A stretch of DNA of 44,229 nt from Porphyra umbilicalis. Lineage: Eukaryota; Rhodophyta; Bangiophyceae; Bangiales; Bangiaceae. The first letter of the stretch is position 1. Every line of letters begins with the position of its first letter. Shown here in pieces: positions 20,056 through 30,886 of this stretch. The notes below the pieces were generated by a model. The model was not told the DNA's origin and did no database searches. It saw only the letters and a list, made by a program, of their open reading frames with translations. Both the position numbers and the translations under genes were made by a program. The stretch lies in the NCBI GenBank assembly GCA_002049455.2, contig KV919230.1:1-44229 (forward strand), written 5' to 3'.

Positions 20056-20204
20056 GGGTCGGCCCGCCGCCCGACGTCTGGCGCGCGGTGCGTGTCGGTC
20101 CAGGAGCCGCCCCCGACCGAGGCGGTGGGGGGGGGCGTGCGCCGTGCCGCGCCCCAGCGAGCGTGGCCCGCGGCGCGCCGCGGCGGGCGGCGGCGCGCCC
20201 GGGC

Positions 20205-20268
20205 ACCAACGGGGCCACCACCACGATGTTTGAGGCGCCCCAAACATTGTGGTGGTGGCCCCGTTGGT
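20205..20268. repeat. 64-nt foldback: 28-bp stem with one mismatch
   Basis: Arms 20205-20232 and 20241-20268 are reverse complements apart from one position, around an 8-base AGGCGCCC loop. The left arm begins ACCAACGGGGCCACCACCAC. It lies about 150 bases beyond the CACTA right end and downstream of the probable hydrolase stop. A tiny foldback element, an inverted duplication or a small structured RNA are all possible. I see no flanking duplication. Confidence 0.8.
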
Positions 20269-20706
20269 CGAATTTGTGCGGCGGGAATCTGGACGGAGAA
20301 AACCCGTCGGCACGGTGGCGGGCGGGACGCGGGGCGACGCGCCCGCGCCACCGCCGACCGCTGGCAGGCCCAGACCGCGGGTGAGCCTTTGTGTCTCCCC
20401 GCTCCTCCCCTCCTCGATGCCCTTTGCTGGATCCGTCCCTCCCTTGGACACGGGCGGCGTCTGCTCCCTCTCACAGGGAGCCGTGCGCCAAGACGCACCC
20501 CCGTCCCGCATGCCAGACCCACCCAACGTTCGGTCATCCGACACCCAGTGCGGCTGTTTGTTGCGCTCTGCGCTCTACAACTCGACGTACGCCTTTGGTG
20601 CGAAAACAGCAGACGGTCTGTATTCCCGCGCGCGTGGACTCCAGACGTGGCCAGGCGGCAAGGCAGACGCTCTCCCTCCGCGGGCGCGCCCCCCCCCCTC
20701 CCCCTC

Positions 20707-22367
20707 TCAATGCGTGGCCCCCTCCGCCGCCCCCCCATCGTCCTTCCCCCCCCCACGAGCGCCGCCGCCCACACCAGATGCGTCGTTTCCGCGTCGGTCA
20801 CGTCGCTGTGGCTGCCGACGGCTTTCCCGCCGAGCCCTCCCCCGACCTTGTCAATGTACGCCCCCGCGTCGACATTGACAAACGCGCCGCCCGGCGTCAA
20901 GCGGTACCCCTGGCCGGCCGCCGCCATGGCGACCCGCCGCGGCGGCGACGGGCGGGTGTGCGTCGCGCCGACGCGGCCGAGCGGCTCCCCCCCGTAGGCG
21001 CGGCCGTAAAACCACAGCGCCCCATCCGACGCCGAGTGCGTCGCGACGGTGACGCCCGCCACGGGCCCGTCGGCGGCCGACAGTGCGCCATACGGGCCGC
21101 CCGCGCCATAGGCGCCGGCGGGCACGGCGCCCTGCACGAGGACGAGCGAGTGCACCTTGGCGGGCAGCGGCGGCCGGTCGCCGCGGGGGCCAACGACCGC
21201 CGACGAGACGACGTGGGCGCCGAGGGAGTGGCCCGCCGCGTGGAACTTGGGGCGCTCCCTCGCCGCGCGGTCGCCCACCGCCGCCATGAGCGTGCCGAGC
21301 AGCTGCCGCACGCCCGTGCGGCCGACGACTTTGGCGCGCCGCTGGTACCGCCCAAAGAGGACGATGATGGCGGTGCGGCGGAGGAGGAGGGCGGCTGCCG
21401 CCGTGGCCACCACGCTGGCGAAGGCGGTGAAGAAGCTGCGCGACGTGACGGTCGTGCCGGTCGCCCCGACCGCCGCACCCGCGGGGATGTCAGCGGGCGG
21501 CGGGGACGCCGCCGCCTTGGCCGCCGCCGTCTTGGCCTCCGCCGCCTTGGCGGCCGCCGCTTCCTCCGTGAGCTCGTCAACGGCCGCCGCAAACGCCACG
21601 TCCGGGTCGACCGCCTCGACCGGCTCGTGGTCGTCCTCCCCGTCGGCCAAGTCTGCGTCGACCACCGCCAGCTCGTCCGCCATGGCTTGGTAAGCGGCTT
21701 TGAGGTCGGGCGGCAGCGTCCGCTTGACGCCCTGGCCACTACCGCCGCCGCCGCCGCCAGTGCCCGCTTCAATGGCCGAGGCGGCGGTGGCGACCGCGTC
21801 GGGCGGCTGCACCGCCGACTTGGCAAGGGTGTCGAGGGCGGCCTTGACGGCCGGGCGATCCGCCACCGCCACGTCGTCCTCATTCATATGGTCGACGAGC
21901 TCGCCGAGCTGCCGCTTCACCGCCAAGTCGGTCGTGTCGCCAGCGTCGGCGGCCGACCGCGTGGCACCCATCGAGCGGGTCGTAGAGGTGGATTTCCCCG
22001 CCACGGCGTCGACAAACTTGGCGGTCCACAGCTTGGACGGCCACTGGATGCCAATCATGAGCGCACGGAAGGGTTTCTTAACCTCCCCGCGCCGCGCCGC
22101 GTCGGCCGCCGCCCAGTCGGCCTTGTCGTCGGCCATGGCGCCCATCCACTTTTGGTAGCTGTCATCGACGTCGTGCCGGTCCGTGTTGTACCCGTGGGAC
22201 GAGATCCAGACGTCGGTGTAGGGGCACGTGGCGGGGTTGGCGAGCTTTTCGGCGAGCGTTTCGCTCAGGAGGCTGCCGTCCGCCTCGCGCTTCTCCTCGC
22301 CTTTGCGCGAGAAGCGGACGAGGTAGTAGTGGAGGTCGGGACGGCCCTCGAGCTGGATGATCGGCAT
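20707..22367 (-). CDS. Alpha/beta-hydrolase (esterase/lipase-like)
   Basis: The start at 22367 gives MPIIQLEGRPDLHYYLVRFS. SSHGYNTDR and MIGIQWPSKLW resemble the HGYN and WPS strands of DUF900-type alpha/beta-hydrolases. The nucleophile elbow is GHSLGAH, with Ser381 as probable catalytic residue. NVDAGAY and GSHSDVTDAETTHL lie where the acid and His are expected. A long Ala/acidic insertion and a hydrophobic segment (about 310-335, SFFTAFASVVATAAAALLL) separate the early strands from the elbow, so membrane attachment is possible. The substrate is unknown. The frame as written runs on through low-complexity DNA and the foldback into the CACTA end, stopping at 19869. One extra G in the 9-base run at 20746-20754 would end the protein at 20707 as KDDGGAAEGATH (about 553 residues), which I prefer. 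Confidence 0.72.
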
Positions 22368-22724
22368 GGTTGGGGGCACCGCCGGGGCGGGCGAGCCGAG
22401 CGCCGACGCCGCCGCTGCAAGCGCAGCAAGGTCGTGGCGGCAGAAGGTTGGCAGAGAGGTCAAGCAACGGCGTGCGTGAACAGAAACGAAGAGGGTAGTC
22501 GCACGCGTCCGAGTGCACCATCGGCAGCGGTCAGCCGCCCCGAGGGCTGGCTCTTGTACCCGCGGCCTGCGAGACGGCGCCGCCGCCAGGCATGCCAGGC
22601 GAGCAACCCAACAGGCGCTGCAGCGGCGGCCATCCGGCGGGCGTCCCACACGCGCGGTTGACAGAAGCCGCCGAGGAGAGTCCCTGCTGGCTGGTCGCCC
22701 GCGATCCCGCCAACACATGCCAGG

Positions 22725-22744
22725 CACGTGGCACGTGGCACGTG
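22725..22744. promoter_or_regulatory. Three tandem CACGTG boxes upstream of the hydrolase
   Basis: CACGTG occurs at 22725, 22732 and 22739 at a 7-bp period, about 360 bases upstream of the hydrolase start. CACGTG is the G-box/E-box bound by bHLH and bZIP factors. A regulatory role is inferred from number, spacing and position only. Confidence 0.45.
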
Positions 22745-22812
22745 GCGTGTTGCCGACCAATGTGACCCAGTCCTTCTGCTTCGGGCATCCGACGCACACG
22801 GGCAGGGGGTGT

Positions 22813-22820
22813 GTGTTGGC
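22813..22820. repeat. Left 8-bp target-site duplication GTGTTGGC
   Basis: An identical octamer follows the element at 24078-24085. Confidence 0.9.
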
Positions 22821-23059
22821 TAGGGTTGCCCAACTGGTTTATCATAATTGGTTAAAACTTGTTTTACATTGGGTAAAAATCGGACATCGCTTGTGAACTG
22901 GTTTTGGATGCGAAATATTGGTCGAACTGGTTTTTAAGTACGAGAGCGTTGCTGTCCTGTGACCGGAATTCCCTGCGTTCCTTGGCTTTAAGTGCGGGAC
23001 CCGATCCAACTTGAGGACCTGTGCACGACCTGAACCGACGACTGGTGTCTTCGTCTCTC

Positions 23060-23192
23060 ACACATCGCACACGAGTCGTATAACTACATACCGCACACGA
23101 GTCGTGTAACGAGAGGTATAACCAGAGGTATAACCACACCGCACACAAGTCGTGCAACTACACCGCACACATGTCGTGCAATCACACCACTC
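23060..23192. repeat. Degenerate tandem repeats of CGCACACGAGTCGTGTAAC type
   Basis: Four to five imperfect copies of about 25 bases, cores such as CGCACACGAGTCGT, CGCACACAAGTCGT and CGCACACATGTCGT, lie in the left half of the hAT-like element. Each core is itself partly palindromic (ACGAGTCGT). Confidence 0.75.
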
Positions 23193-23456
23193 ACGCCCGC
23201 ACAGGAAAGGGACGGTCACGTACGCAACACGCAACCACGCGGGAAGAGTGAAGGTCCATGTACCTAGCATGTATGTACCTAGCAGCCTCGAGTAGATCTG
23301 GGAAAGAAAAGCAACGACGAGGACCATTGCACACGCCAAAACACATCATGCACAAAGAAGCAGAAGAGAAGGAAACACCGCGCAGAGGAGACAGATGCTC
23401 GTGTCAGACGTGCTGTGCGCAAACACAGAACGCACGCACACTGCCCTCCTCAGTAA

Positions 23457-23567
23457 ATGACTCTACTGACTCTCCCACTGACTCCTCTGACTGTTCAACT
23501 GACTCCACTGACTCCATTGACTCTGCAACTGACTCCACTGACTCTCTGACTGACTCCACTGACCATA
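23457..23567. repeat. TGACTC-rich short tandem repeat
   Basis: About ten copies of (AC)TGACTC in units of roughly 9-15 bases are arrayed in the hAT-like element. TGACTC resembles the core bound by Gcn4/AP-1 bZIP proteins. Whether it is bound is unknown. Confidence 0.75.
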
Positions 23568-24077
23568 ATACATACTGGCAGTTCGACTGACGTCCACATT
23601 ATCACCTACAGACATATCATTCACAGATACACACCAGCATCTCCCCGTGTATCACACCATGTGGGTCGACATGACGACGAGGGAAGATGTCACTGCCCAA
23701 AGCGGTGCAGTAGACGGGTGCCTAGGACAAGTCCAAGGCCAGCGTTGGTGCAGCACATGGCACCAAGGCGCCAATCGACGACAGAGCGTTCGGCGGGTGG
23801 GCGAGGAGGGAGGTAGAACTGCAACGGGCTCGCAAGGTGTGGCACTGAGAGCGACAGAGAAAATGGAACATGACAGGGGGAGGGGGAGGAGTGTGGTGCA
23901 AGGGTCGGCAGGGACTGGGAGACCGAATCGTCCTCGCCCGGGATGAGCCGCAGACCCCCAGTCTCATGTGTGGCTGGCGCTCGGCCGTGGTCCACCAACT
24001 AGTTTAAAAACTGGTTATTGGCCACCGAACACATTGGATGAACTGGTTCGGCCCCGCGAACCAATTGGGCAACCCTA

Positions 24078-24085
24078 GTGTTGGC
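24078..24085. repeat. Right 8-bp target-site duplication GTGTTGGC
   Basis: Identical to 22813-22820 on the other side of the hAT-like element. Confidence 0.9.
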
Positions 24086-24777
24086 ACAGGCACACCCCGC
24101 CAGTCTCGATGTTCCACCGCTTAGCGCGATCACAGCTGTGTGCGCCCGTGACAGTGGGCCAGCCTGGACCTCTGCCGCGTTGTCGTGCTGGGGGGGGGTG
24201 ACTGGTCCGCATCTTCGCCAGACAAGCACCTTCGCCTGACACCCACTCCGTGACCGTTACAATCTTGCGTCAGCGCCACATCAGCGGAATTGACCTCCCG
24301 AAGAGATACCTTGGAGTTGTGGCCGCGCGGCTTTTCGCTAATTCTCTGTTACGGTGAGACCGTTTCAAGTCACCGCGCCTTGGCTCGTAGAATTATCTAC
24401 GATTTGATCACATCATCGGATGTAATGAATATTGCATCTTGACTCATCTCGTCGGAACGAGGCGTTCTCCTGGCAGGCCACTTTGTGAGGCTGCCGCTGA
24501 GGTGACTCTGCGGCCGTTGCGTCGTCTTGGCCAAAGAGCGCCGCGTCTGAGCCGAGGCGCTGGCGCGGAGGGTGACTCCCGCGTTCCCCGGCCGGCACTG
24601 CCGACCCTGCCGCCCGTGCCGTCGCTCGTCCGCTGCCGCTGCCGCTGCCTGCTCTGTCTGCTGCCGCAGCGCTTGTGCCATCGTCACTGCCACCCATTGC
24701 TGGACGTGCTTGGTGCGGGTGGGGCCATCGCTGCTCGCGCGCCCCGTCGTCGCGCCGCCGCGGTGGCGTTGCTGACC
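24086..24777. other. Upstream region of the acidic/coiled-coil gene
   Basis: About 690 bases separate the hAT-like element from the next start codon. The first half is of mixed composition, with no gene seen. It probably contains promoter and 5' UTR. Confidence 0.5.
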
Positions 24778-27065
24778 ATGGGCGCCCCGGCCGAGGCGCC
24801 GCCGCCGCCGCCGACGGCGGAACTCAAGCCACGGCCGGCTGGGGGGGGGAAGCGGGACGACGTGGACGCGCCGGTGCGGCGGGGGGTGGACGTGCCGGGA
24901 GGTGGGGACGGCGGTGGCGGGGCCGGTGGTCCGACGGCTGGTACGTGCTGCATTTCTGCTGGTTTGGTGACGGATTGCCACGGCTGTGCGGTGGTGATGC
25001 TTTTGAGCGGCTTTTCGTGCATCGCCCCCACGGCTGGGCGGTTTGGTGCGTGCGCGCCGGTTCTACGCGAAAGCGTGTTTTGTGGCCTGTCCCTCATGCT
25101 GACGGTTTGACATGTGGTCTGTATGTTGTATTCCTTGCTCTTTTGTTTTTGTCTGCGCTCTCTTCGTACCCTTGTTTGCGCTGCCCAGATATACCCACCA
25201 AGGCCGGCGGCAAGTCGGCCGAGAAACCGGTTTCGGCGTTTGACCTCTCTCTTGGTGGGGGCGAGCCAACGGCCTTGACCCCCCGCCGCAAGCGCCCGCG
25301 ACCAGCCGATTGGGCCATGTACCCCCGCACCGGCAAGCCGTTGCCGTCCGCCACCGTGGCGGTGCCGACCGCCGTGGCAGGCCCACGGCCTTCGACGGTG
25401 CCCAGGGGTGCCGCAGGCGCCCCTGCGTCTGCGGTGACCGGATCCAAAACGGGTGGCAAGCCACCGACCGACGCCGTCGAGTCGGCCCCGCTGCGCGCGC
25501 CCAAGCGGGCCAAGCCCCCCGCGTCGCGCGGCGGTGGCTCGGCCGACGGGGGTGGTGCCGCGGGGGAGGGCGCCGCGTCGACGACGCCCGACGTGGAGCC
25601 GTCGCCTGCGGAAACGACGCTCTCGGGCTCCCCCGACACCCTCGACGGCGGGCGCGCGGGCGCCCGTGCGACGGGCGGCGGGTCGGGGCGGGGGCCCCCC
25701 GTGGGGCCGACCGCCTCGGCGCCGCAGGGTGGTGACCCCGACGGTGGCGCGGTGGTGGTGGAGGACTCGGCGGGGGCGCCCCCCGCCGAGTACAATCGGG
25801 AGCACAACCTGTCGGCAGTGTTTGGTTCCTCGTCGGGGTCCAAGGCGGCGGGCTCGCCGGGCAGTGCCGCCGCCGCCGGGGACGGGGCGGGGGTGCACTC
25901 GGGGGAGCGCGTCGGGGACTTTGATGGCGGCGGGGGCGAGGGGGGGGACCCGCCGGGCGCGCCGGGCGCCGGCGGCGGGGGCGGTGGCGGACCCGCCGGC
26001 GGGTCTGGGGGGGGCGCCGCGACGGGGTCCCCGCTGGTGGCGTCGTCCCGCCCGTCGGTAGGGCACGAGCACCCCGGTGGTGGGAGCGGCAGCGCGAGTG
26101 CCACCCCCTCCCCACCCCCCGCAGAGGCGCATGCGCCCGATGACAGCGACGGCAGCAGCGGTGGGGAGGGCGCGGGGATGGTCGGCTCCTCCCAGGGTGA
26201 ATCGGGTGGCGACGGCAGCGCCGGGTTTGCGTATCCGCGGGACCGCCGCTTCCCTGAAGGCAGCGTCACGTCCGACGCGGACGACGAGGAGGGCGAGGAA
26301 GGGGAGGTGGTCGAAGGTGGGGAGGATGGCGAAGACGGCGAAGACGGTGAGGTGCGTGACGACGGCGACGATGGCGAAGACGGCAACGATGGCGACGATG
26401 GGGACAACGGCGACGACGGGGAGGAGGTGGAGGAAGGCGAGGAGGTGGAGGACGGCGGCGGTGATGGCAGCGACGACAGTCCGGCGGCGCGGGAGCAACC
26501 GCCGTCGCCACCACCGGTCCGAGCGTCGGAGCCGTCGCGCAAGCGCTCCCGTACGCCCCGTCGCCGCAGCAGCGCCTTTGGGGACGGCAGCCGCGGCGCG
26601 CGCACGGGCGGCGCGTCGGCGGCAGGGTCCGAACGGATGGATGGGGAGCGGCCCGGCGCAGCGACGGCGGCGGCGGCCAATGGCCACGACGCGCCGCCGC
26701 CCAGACGCCTCAAACGGCGGCGGGAGCAAAAGACGCGGGAAGCGGGCCGCCGCGAGCGCCGCGCGTCGGCCGCCGCGGCGAGCGCGGCGACGGGCGCCCG
26801 AGAGGCGGCTTTGCGGTCGGTGCAGGGCCGGAAAGCCACCCCCGACGCGTTGGAGGGCCTCGACGCCCCCGACGTGTCGGACAGTGGGAGCTTGCTGCAC
26901 TCGGTGGAGGCGTTGCAACGCCTGGTTGGCCTCCTCCGCAAGCAGTCGCTCAAGCAAAAGGGCGGCGTCACCCCGCAGCTGCTGTCGGCGGCGGCGACGG
27001 CCACGGGCTTTCCCTCCGACGTCGTGAGCGCCTACCTGACCGCCGCCGTCACCGAGTTGGTGACG

Positions 27066-27100
<35 letters not shown>

Positions 27101-27293
27101 CACGCCCGCGCCCCCCGGGCCGGTTCGACTGGCCGCCTACGTGGCGGGCGACCTGTTCCACGCACGCCTGCGGCGGGCCGCCGCCGGCGCGGCGGTGCTG
27201 GCACGCCCCGACAGTGTGGAGAGCGGCGAGGAGTTCGGTAGTGGCGGCGAAGGCGACGACGGCCGCGGCGGCGTGGTGAGCGGCGACGCCGAC

Positions 27294-27324
<31 letters not shown>

Positions 27325-28469
27325 ACGCCTCTGCTGCGCCGAGCGGCGACAGCGACGGCAGTGGGGCCGGCGCGCGGCGGCGGCGCGGCGCGCGGCCTCG
27401 GCGCGGCGGCCGGCAAGGCCGCGGCGGCGGGCAGAGTGACAGCGATAGCGGCGGCGGTAGCGGCACGGGGTCGGGCGGTGGGGACCACCGCCCCCGCGGC
27501 GGGGACAGCGGTAGCGGCAGCGGCAGGCGGCAGCGCCGTTCGTTTGCCCGCCGCCGCACGCGGGGTGGCGGCAGCGGCAGCGACGGGGGCGCGGGGTCCA
27601 GCGGCGGCGGCGGCGGCCGTCGCGGCAGCCACAGCGGCTCTGAGAGCGACGGCGGCCGTGGTGGCGGCCGGCGGTCGCGCCGGCGGACAGCCCGCAGTTT
27701 GCCCGGCGTACGCATTCCCGCCGCCGGCGCTGCCGGCGGCACCGTCATTGTGCCCCGCGGCGAGGTCGACACGGTGCGGTTGCATGTGGAGCGGCAGGCC
27801 GAAGTCCTTGCCGCCCGCGACGTGGCGTCGGCGCGCAGCGCGTGGCAGCAGGACCTGTCGGACCTCCGCGGGCGGCTGGCCGCCGAGGCGGCAGAGCTCA
27901 AGCAACTCGACGCCGAGCGCGAGGTGGCCGACGGCGCCCTCCGCTCCGCGCGCGCGGCGGGGGAGCGGGAAGCCGCCGCGTGCGACGGGGTCGAAGACGA
28001 GCTCCGCGCCGCGCGCTTCCACGAACTCGACGCGCGGCGGCGGTTGGACCGGGCGCGGCTCAAGCTCGCGGCCATGCGCGGCCACGTGGACGTGGCGACG
28101 GTCGACACGCTCGCGGCGGGCGACGGGGTGGGGGACGCATTTGGCGACCGCGGCGGCGCCGCGGCGGGCGGCGGCGAGCCCGACGCGGCGGCGGCGGCGG
28201 CGGGGGACGCGTGGGTGGCAGACGAGCTGCTCCAAGAGCCGACGGAGCTGTCGCAGCTGCGCTCCCTCGCCGCGATGCTCACGTCCGAGGTGCACGACTG
28301 GGGCTTGCACGCGTCGGAGGAGGCGCGCCGGTGCCGGCTGCTCACGGCCACGCTCGGGCGGCTCGACGAGGAGGTGGCGCGCGCGCGGGGTATGGCGGCG
28401 GGGGGGGGCGCCGGCCCGGCTGCCGCCCCTGCGCTTGGGCTTTACCCGGGCGGCGGGGGCGGCGGCGGG

Positions 28470-28509
<40 letters not shown>

Positions 28510-28802
28510 TGGGGGGGGGGGGTCACCCCAGTGGGGGGCCCGGCGCCCACGGCGCCGCCCCACCCCCGGCACGCGGGGGCGGCGGCGGCGGCGGCGGCGC
28601 CAATGGTCGGTTTGTGGCCAAGGGCGGGCGGTCGGGCGGCAAGCCGGCGCTGTCGGCGGCCGCGTCGAGCCGCGCCAAGCGCGCGGCGGCGGCGGCCGAG
28701 GCGGCAGCGACGGCGGCGGCGGCGGCGGCGGCCGAGGCGGCCGAGCGGGGGCCGACGAGCTCCCGCAGGAAAAGTCGGCCCGTGCGCAGCGCCCTCTGTT
28801 GA
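24778..28802 (+). CDS. Acidic, Arg/Ser/Gly-rich coiled-coil protein, probably nuclear
   Basis: I do not recognise the family. Exon 1 (24778-24940) starts MGAPAEAPPPPPTAELKPRP. The intron is 24941-25188 (GTACGT donor, pyrimidine tract and CAG), and exon 2 runs to 28802. Splicing keeps frame and gives 1258 residues. In order: a Pro/Ala/Gly-rich half; an acidic Glu/Asp/Gly run (about 416-484); basic nuclear-signal-like stretches (RKRSRTPRRR near 504, RRLKRRREQKTREAGRRERR near 560); a helical, folded-looking block (about 609-683, SLLHSVEALQRLVGLLRKQS); Ser/Gly/Arg-rich sequence; a heptad-like coiled coil (about 915-1022, rich in EAELKQLDAEREVADGALRS-type sequence); poly-Gly (about 1140-1165); and an Ala/Arg-rich end. 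Such composition suits a chromatin or RNA-processing factor, but that is inference. The whole frame is clean. Confidence 0.75.
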
Positions 28803-29363
28803 GGGTGCGCGTGGCGGACGGGCGGTGCTCGTCTATTTTTTTTTTTTTTTCTGTTTTGATATTTCACTGGTACTCGGGCGTGTTTCCCATCTGCTTCTTT
28901 TCTGGCCAGCTGTGCCAGACGGTCTGGCGGGTTTGGGTGTACTGTGTTCAGGTGGCGCTCGCTGCCTGTATATCGTCGCGTGTGTTTCTTCCCGCTCTCG
29001 CTCGACTCGCCGTCTCTTTTCTGACCGACCCGTGGCGCCACGCCACGCCAGACGGGCGCCACGCCACGGGACAAAACCAACACAAAGAACAAAGGTTTAC
29101 ATGACAGGCGACGCCGCCCCCACCAAGGTCCCGTCGAGGCGGCGAGCCCCAACATGTTGCCGGGACGCCGCCACGCCGCACAGCGGCGCGCGGGGGTCCG
29201 ACACTGAAAAGAAACAACGATTGCATGGGCGGGGGGTTGCTACGGCGCCGCGTACACACCACGTGCAGCAAACGGCAGCTACCCGCCACAACACACGGAA
29301 GCAGGGATATACCCGCAAACGGAGGACAGCTGCCAGCCAGCCCGCTGCTGCGCCGCGGCCGTA
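28803..29363. other. Convergent intergenic region
   Basis: This lies between the 3' end of the acidic/coiled-coil gene and the 3' end of the CBS gene. It holds a T15 run at 28836-28850 and T-rich sequence typical of 3' UTR. No gene is seen. Confidence 0.5.
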
Positions 29364-29390
29364 CCCCCCCCCCCCCCCCCCCCCCCCCCC
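29364..29390 (+). repeat. C27 homopolymer downstream of the CBS gene
   Basis: An uninterrupted run of 27 C follows the CBS gene's stop on its 3' side, about 35 bases away. Confidence 0.9.
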
Positions 29391-29424
29391 GCGCCTCTGC
29401 GGCCGCCACGGCGGCGCGCGCGGC

Positions 29425-30854
29425 TCAGTCCTCTGCAAAGCCCGCCAAATCCGCGACCGCCCCACTCGACGCGGCCGCCTCGAGGGTGGCGGGTGGGATT
29501 TCCCCCCCTGGCACCGTCGCGCGGAGGAGGTCGGTGAGCGACAAGACGCCGACGGGGGTGCGGGTGCCCTGCAACACCCACAGGCGGTGCACGCGCGTCG
29601 CCACAAACTTTTCCACGGCAATCCGCAGCGGCGTGCTCCCGTGGATGGAGACAAAGGGGAACATGTCCTCCGCGGGGGGGCGGGGGGGGGTGGCCACGCC
29701 GCCGCCGCCGCCGCTGCTGCTGCTGCTCGACGGGAGCGGCACCGGCGTCTCTTGCTCCCGCACGTACCGCACAAAGGCGATGCAGCTCGTCCAGAGGAGG
29801 GAGTGCTCCCGCTTGGCAAAGATGTACTGCGAGGGGACGGCCGCAGGAGCAGACAAAACCACCAAAAGGACGTGGGAGGAACAAAAGCACAAGAGCGGAC
29901 AAGGAGAGCGGGGAAGCGTACGAGCACGTGTTAGTGGGCGCCCCCAAGGCAGAGCACAGCAGCGGCACACAGCAACACAACACGCTCGGGCCAGGCCAGC
30001 ACAGCCATCGCAGACGGTTGCATGCCAGCGGCGCGCCCACCCGAGTAGCGCACCTTAATATCCGTCAGCGAGAGCGTGCCGAGGATCCCCCCCGTCCGAT
30101 CCAGGATGGCCACCGACGACAGCCGATCCCGGTGCATCGTCGCGAGCGCCGAAATCACCGTCTGCCCGTCCCCCACGGACACGACCGGCGCGACGCCGAG
30201 GCCGAGCGACCGCACGGTGCGCTCGAAAAACGGGCGCAGCGCCCCCGCCTTGGACCACAAGTACCGCACGGCGACGGACTGGGAGAGGACGCCGAGCAGC
30301 GCCCCGCCGCGCGCGTCCACGACGCTCAGCCGGTGGATGCCCGTTGCGAAAATCTCCACCGCCCGCAGCAGCGGCGCGTCGCTGGGGAGGGAGAGCAGCT
30401 TCTTTGCGCGCGCGTACTTGACCGCCAGCACCCCCGGCGCGTGCGTCTTGAGCAACACCGACCGCAGGTTAAAGTTCTCCCCCGTCAGGGGGGGGGTGGC
30501 GAGCGCCGACGCGTCGGGGGGGTCGTCAAACTGTTGCTGCTGCCGCCGCCGCCGAGGCCGCCGCCGCCGCCACCGCCCGGGGAGTCACTGCCCGCCGCCG
30601 CGCCGCCGCCCGCCCGCCTCCGCACGGGCCCCCCGCTGCTGTCACTGGCGGTGCCGCCGTCGATGCTGTCCCCCCCCCCCGATTCGCTGCCGCCGCCCCC
30701 CCCGCCCCCCCCCCCCCCCCACCCCCCCCCCCCCATCCCGCGCCAGCCGCAGCGACCGCAGCTGCGCCGACAGCCGCGACGGCGCCGCGCCCGCAGCCGC
30801 CGCACTGTCGGCAGCCGCCGTTGCGGCGGCGGCGGCGGCCGCCGTCGCCGTCGA

Positions 30855-30886
<32 letters not shown>

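Larger units (their letters stand above)
22821..24077. mobile_element. Non-autonomous hAT-like DNA transposon with 8-bp target duplication
   Basis: The 1257-bp element has 19-bp terminal inverted repeats, TAGGGTTGCCCAACTGGTT on the left and TAGGGTTGCCCAATTGGTT on the right (minus strand), differing at one base. It is flanked by a perfect 8-bp direct repeat, GTGTTGGC (22813-22820 and 24078-24085). An 8-bp duplication and TAGGG-type ends are hallmarks of the hAT superfamily. Variants of AACTGGTT recur inside both ends. There is no transposase frame; the interior holds two tandem-repeat arrays and low-quality short frames. It lies between the divergent hydrolase and acidic/coiled-coil genes, so it may have displaced their shared upstream region. 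Confidence 0.9.

Noticed and set aside
12839..20997. Joining the two CACTA flanks at the GGG gives an open frame, suggesting a disrupted gene
   Set aside because: The frame does stay open across the empty site, but both halves are low-complexity and the right half is antisense to the hydrolase tail. At this GC content openness is not evidence.
20391..22661. A 756-residue plus-strand open frame
   Set aside because: It is the antisense of the alpha/beta-hydrolase, whose GHSLGAH motif and ordered strands lie on the minus strand.
23060..23192. CRISPR-like array of short repeats
   Set aside because: The repeats are degenerate, unevenly spaced and have no unique spacers. The setting is a eukaryotic transposon.
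23258..23590. A 110-residue frame inside the hAT-like element
   Set aside because: It is mostly a translation of the TGACTC tandem array (Asp/Ser/Thr repeats), with no transposase motif.
24684..28550. A 1288-residue minus-strand open frame
   Set aside because: It is antisense to the spliced plus-strand gene and begins at a GTG rather than an ATG-led, protein-like N-terminus. Its composition is Arg/Ala repeat.
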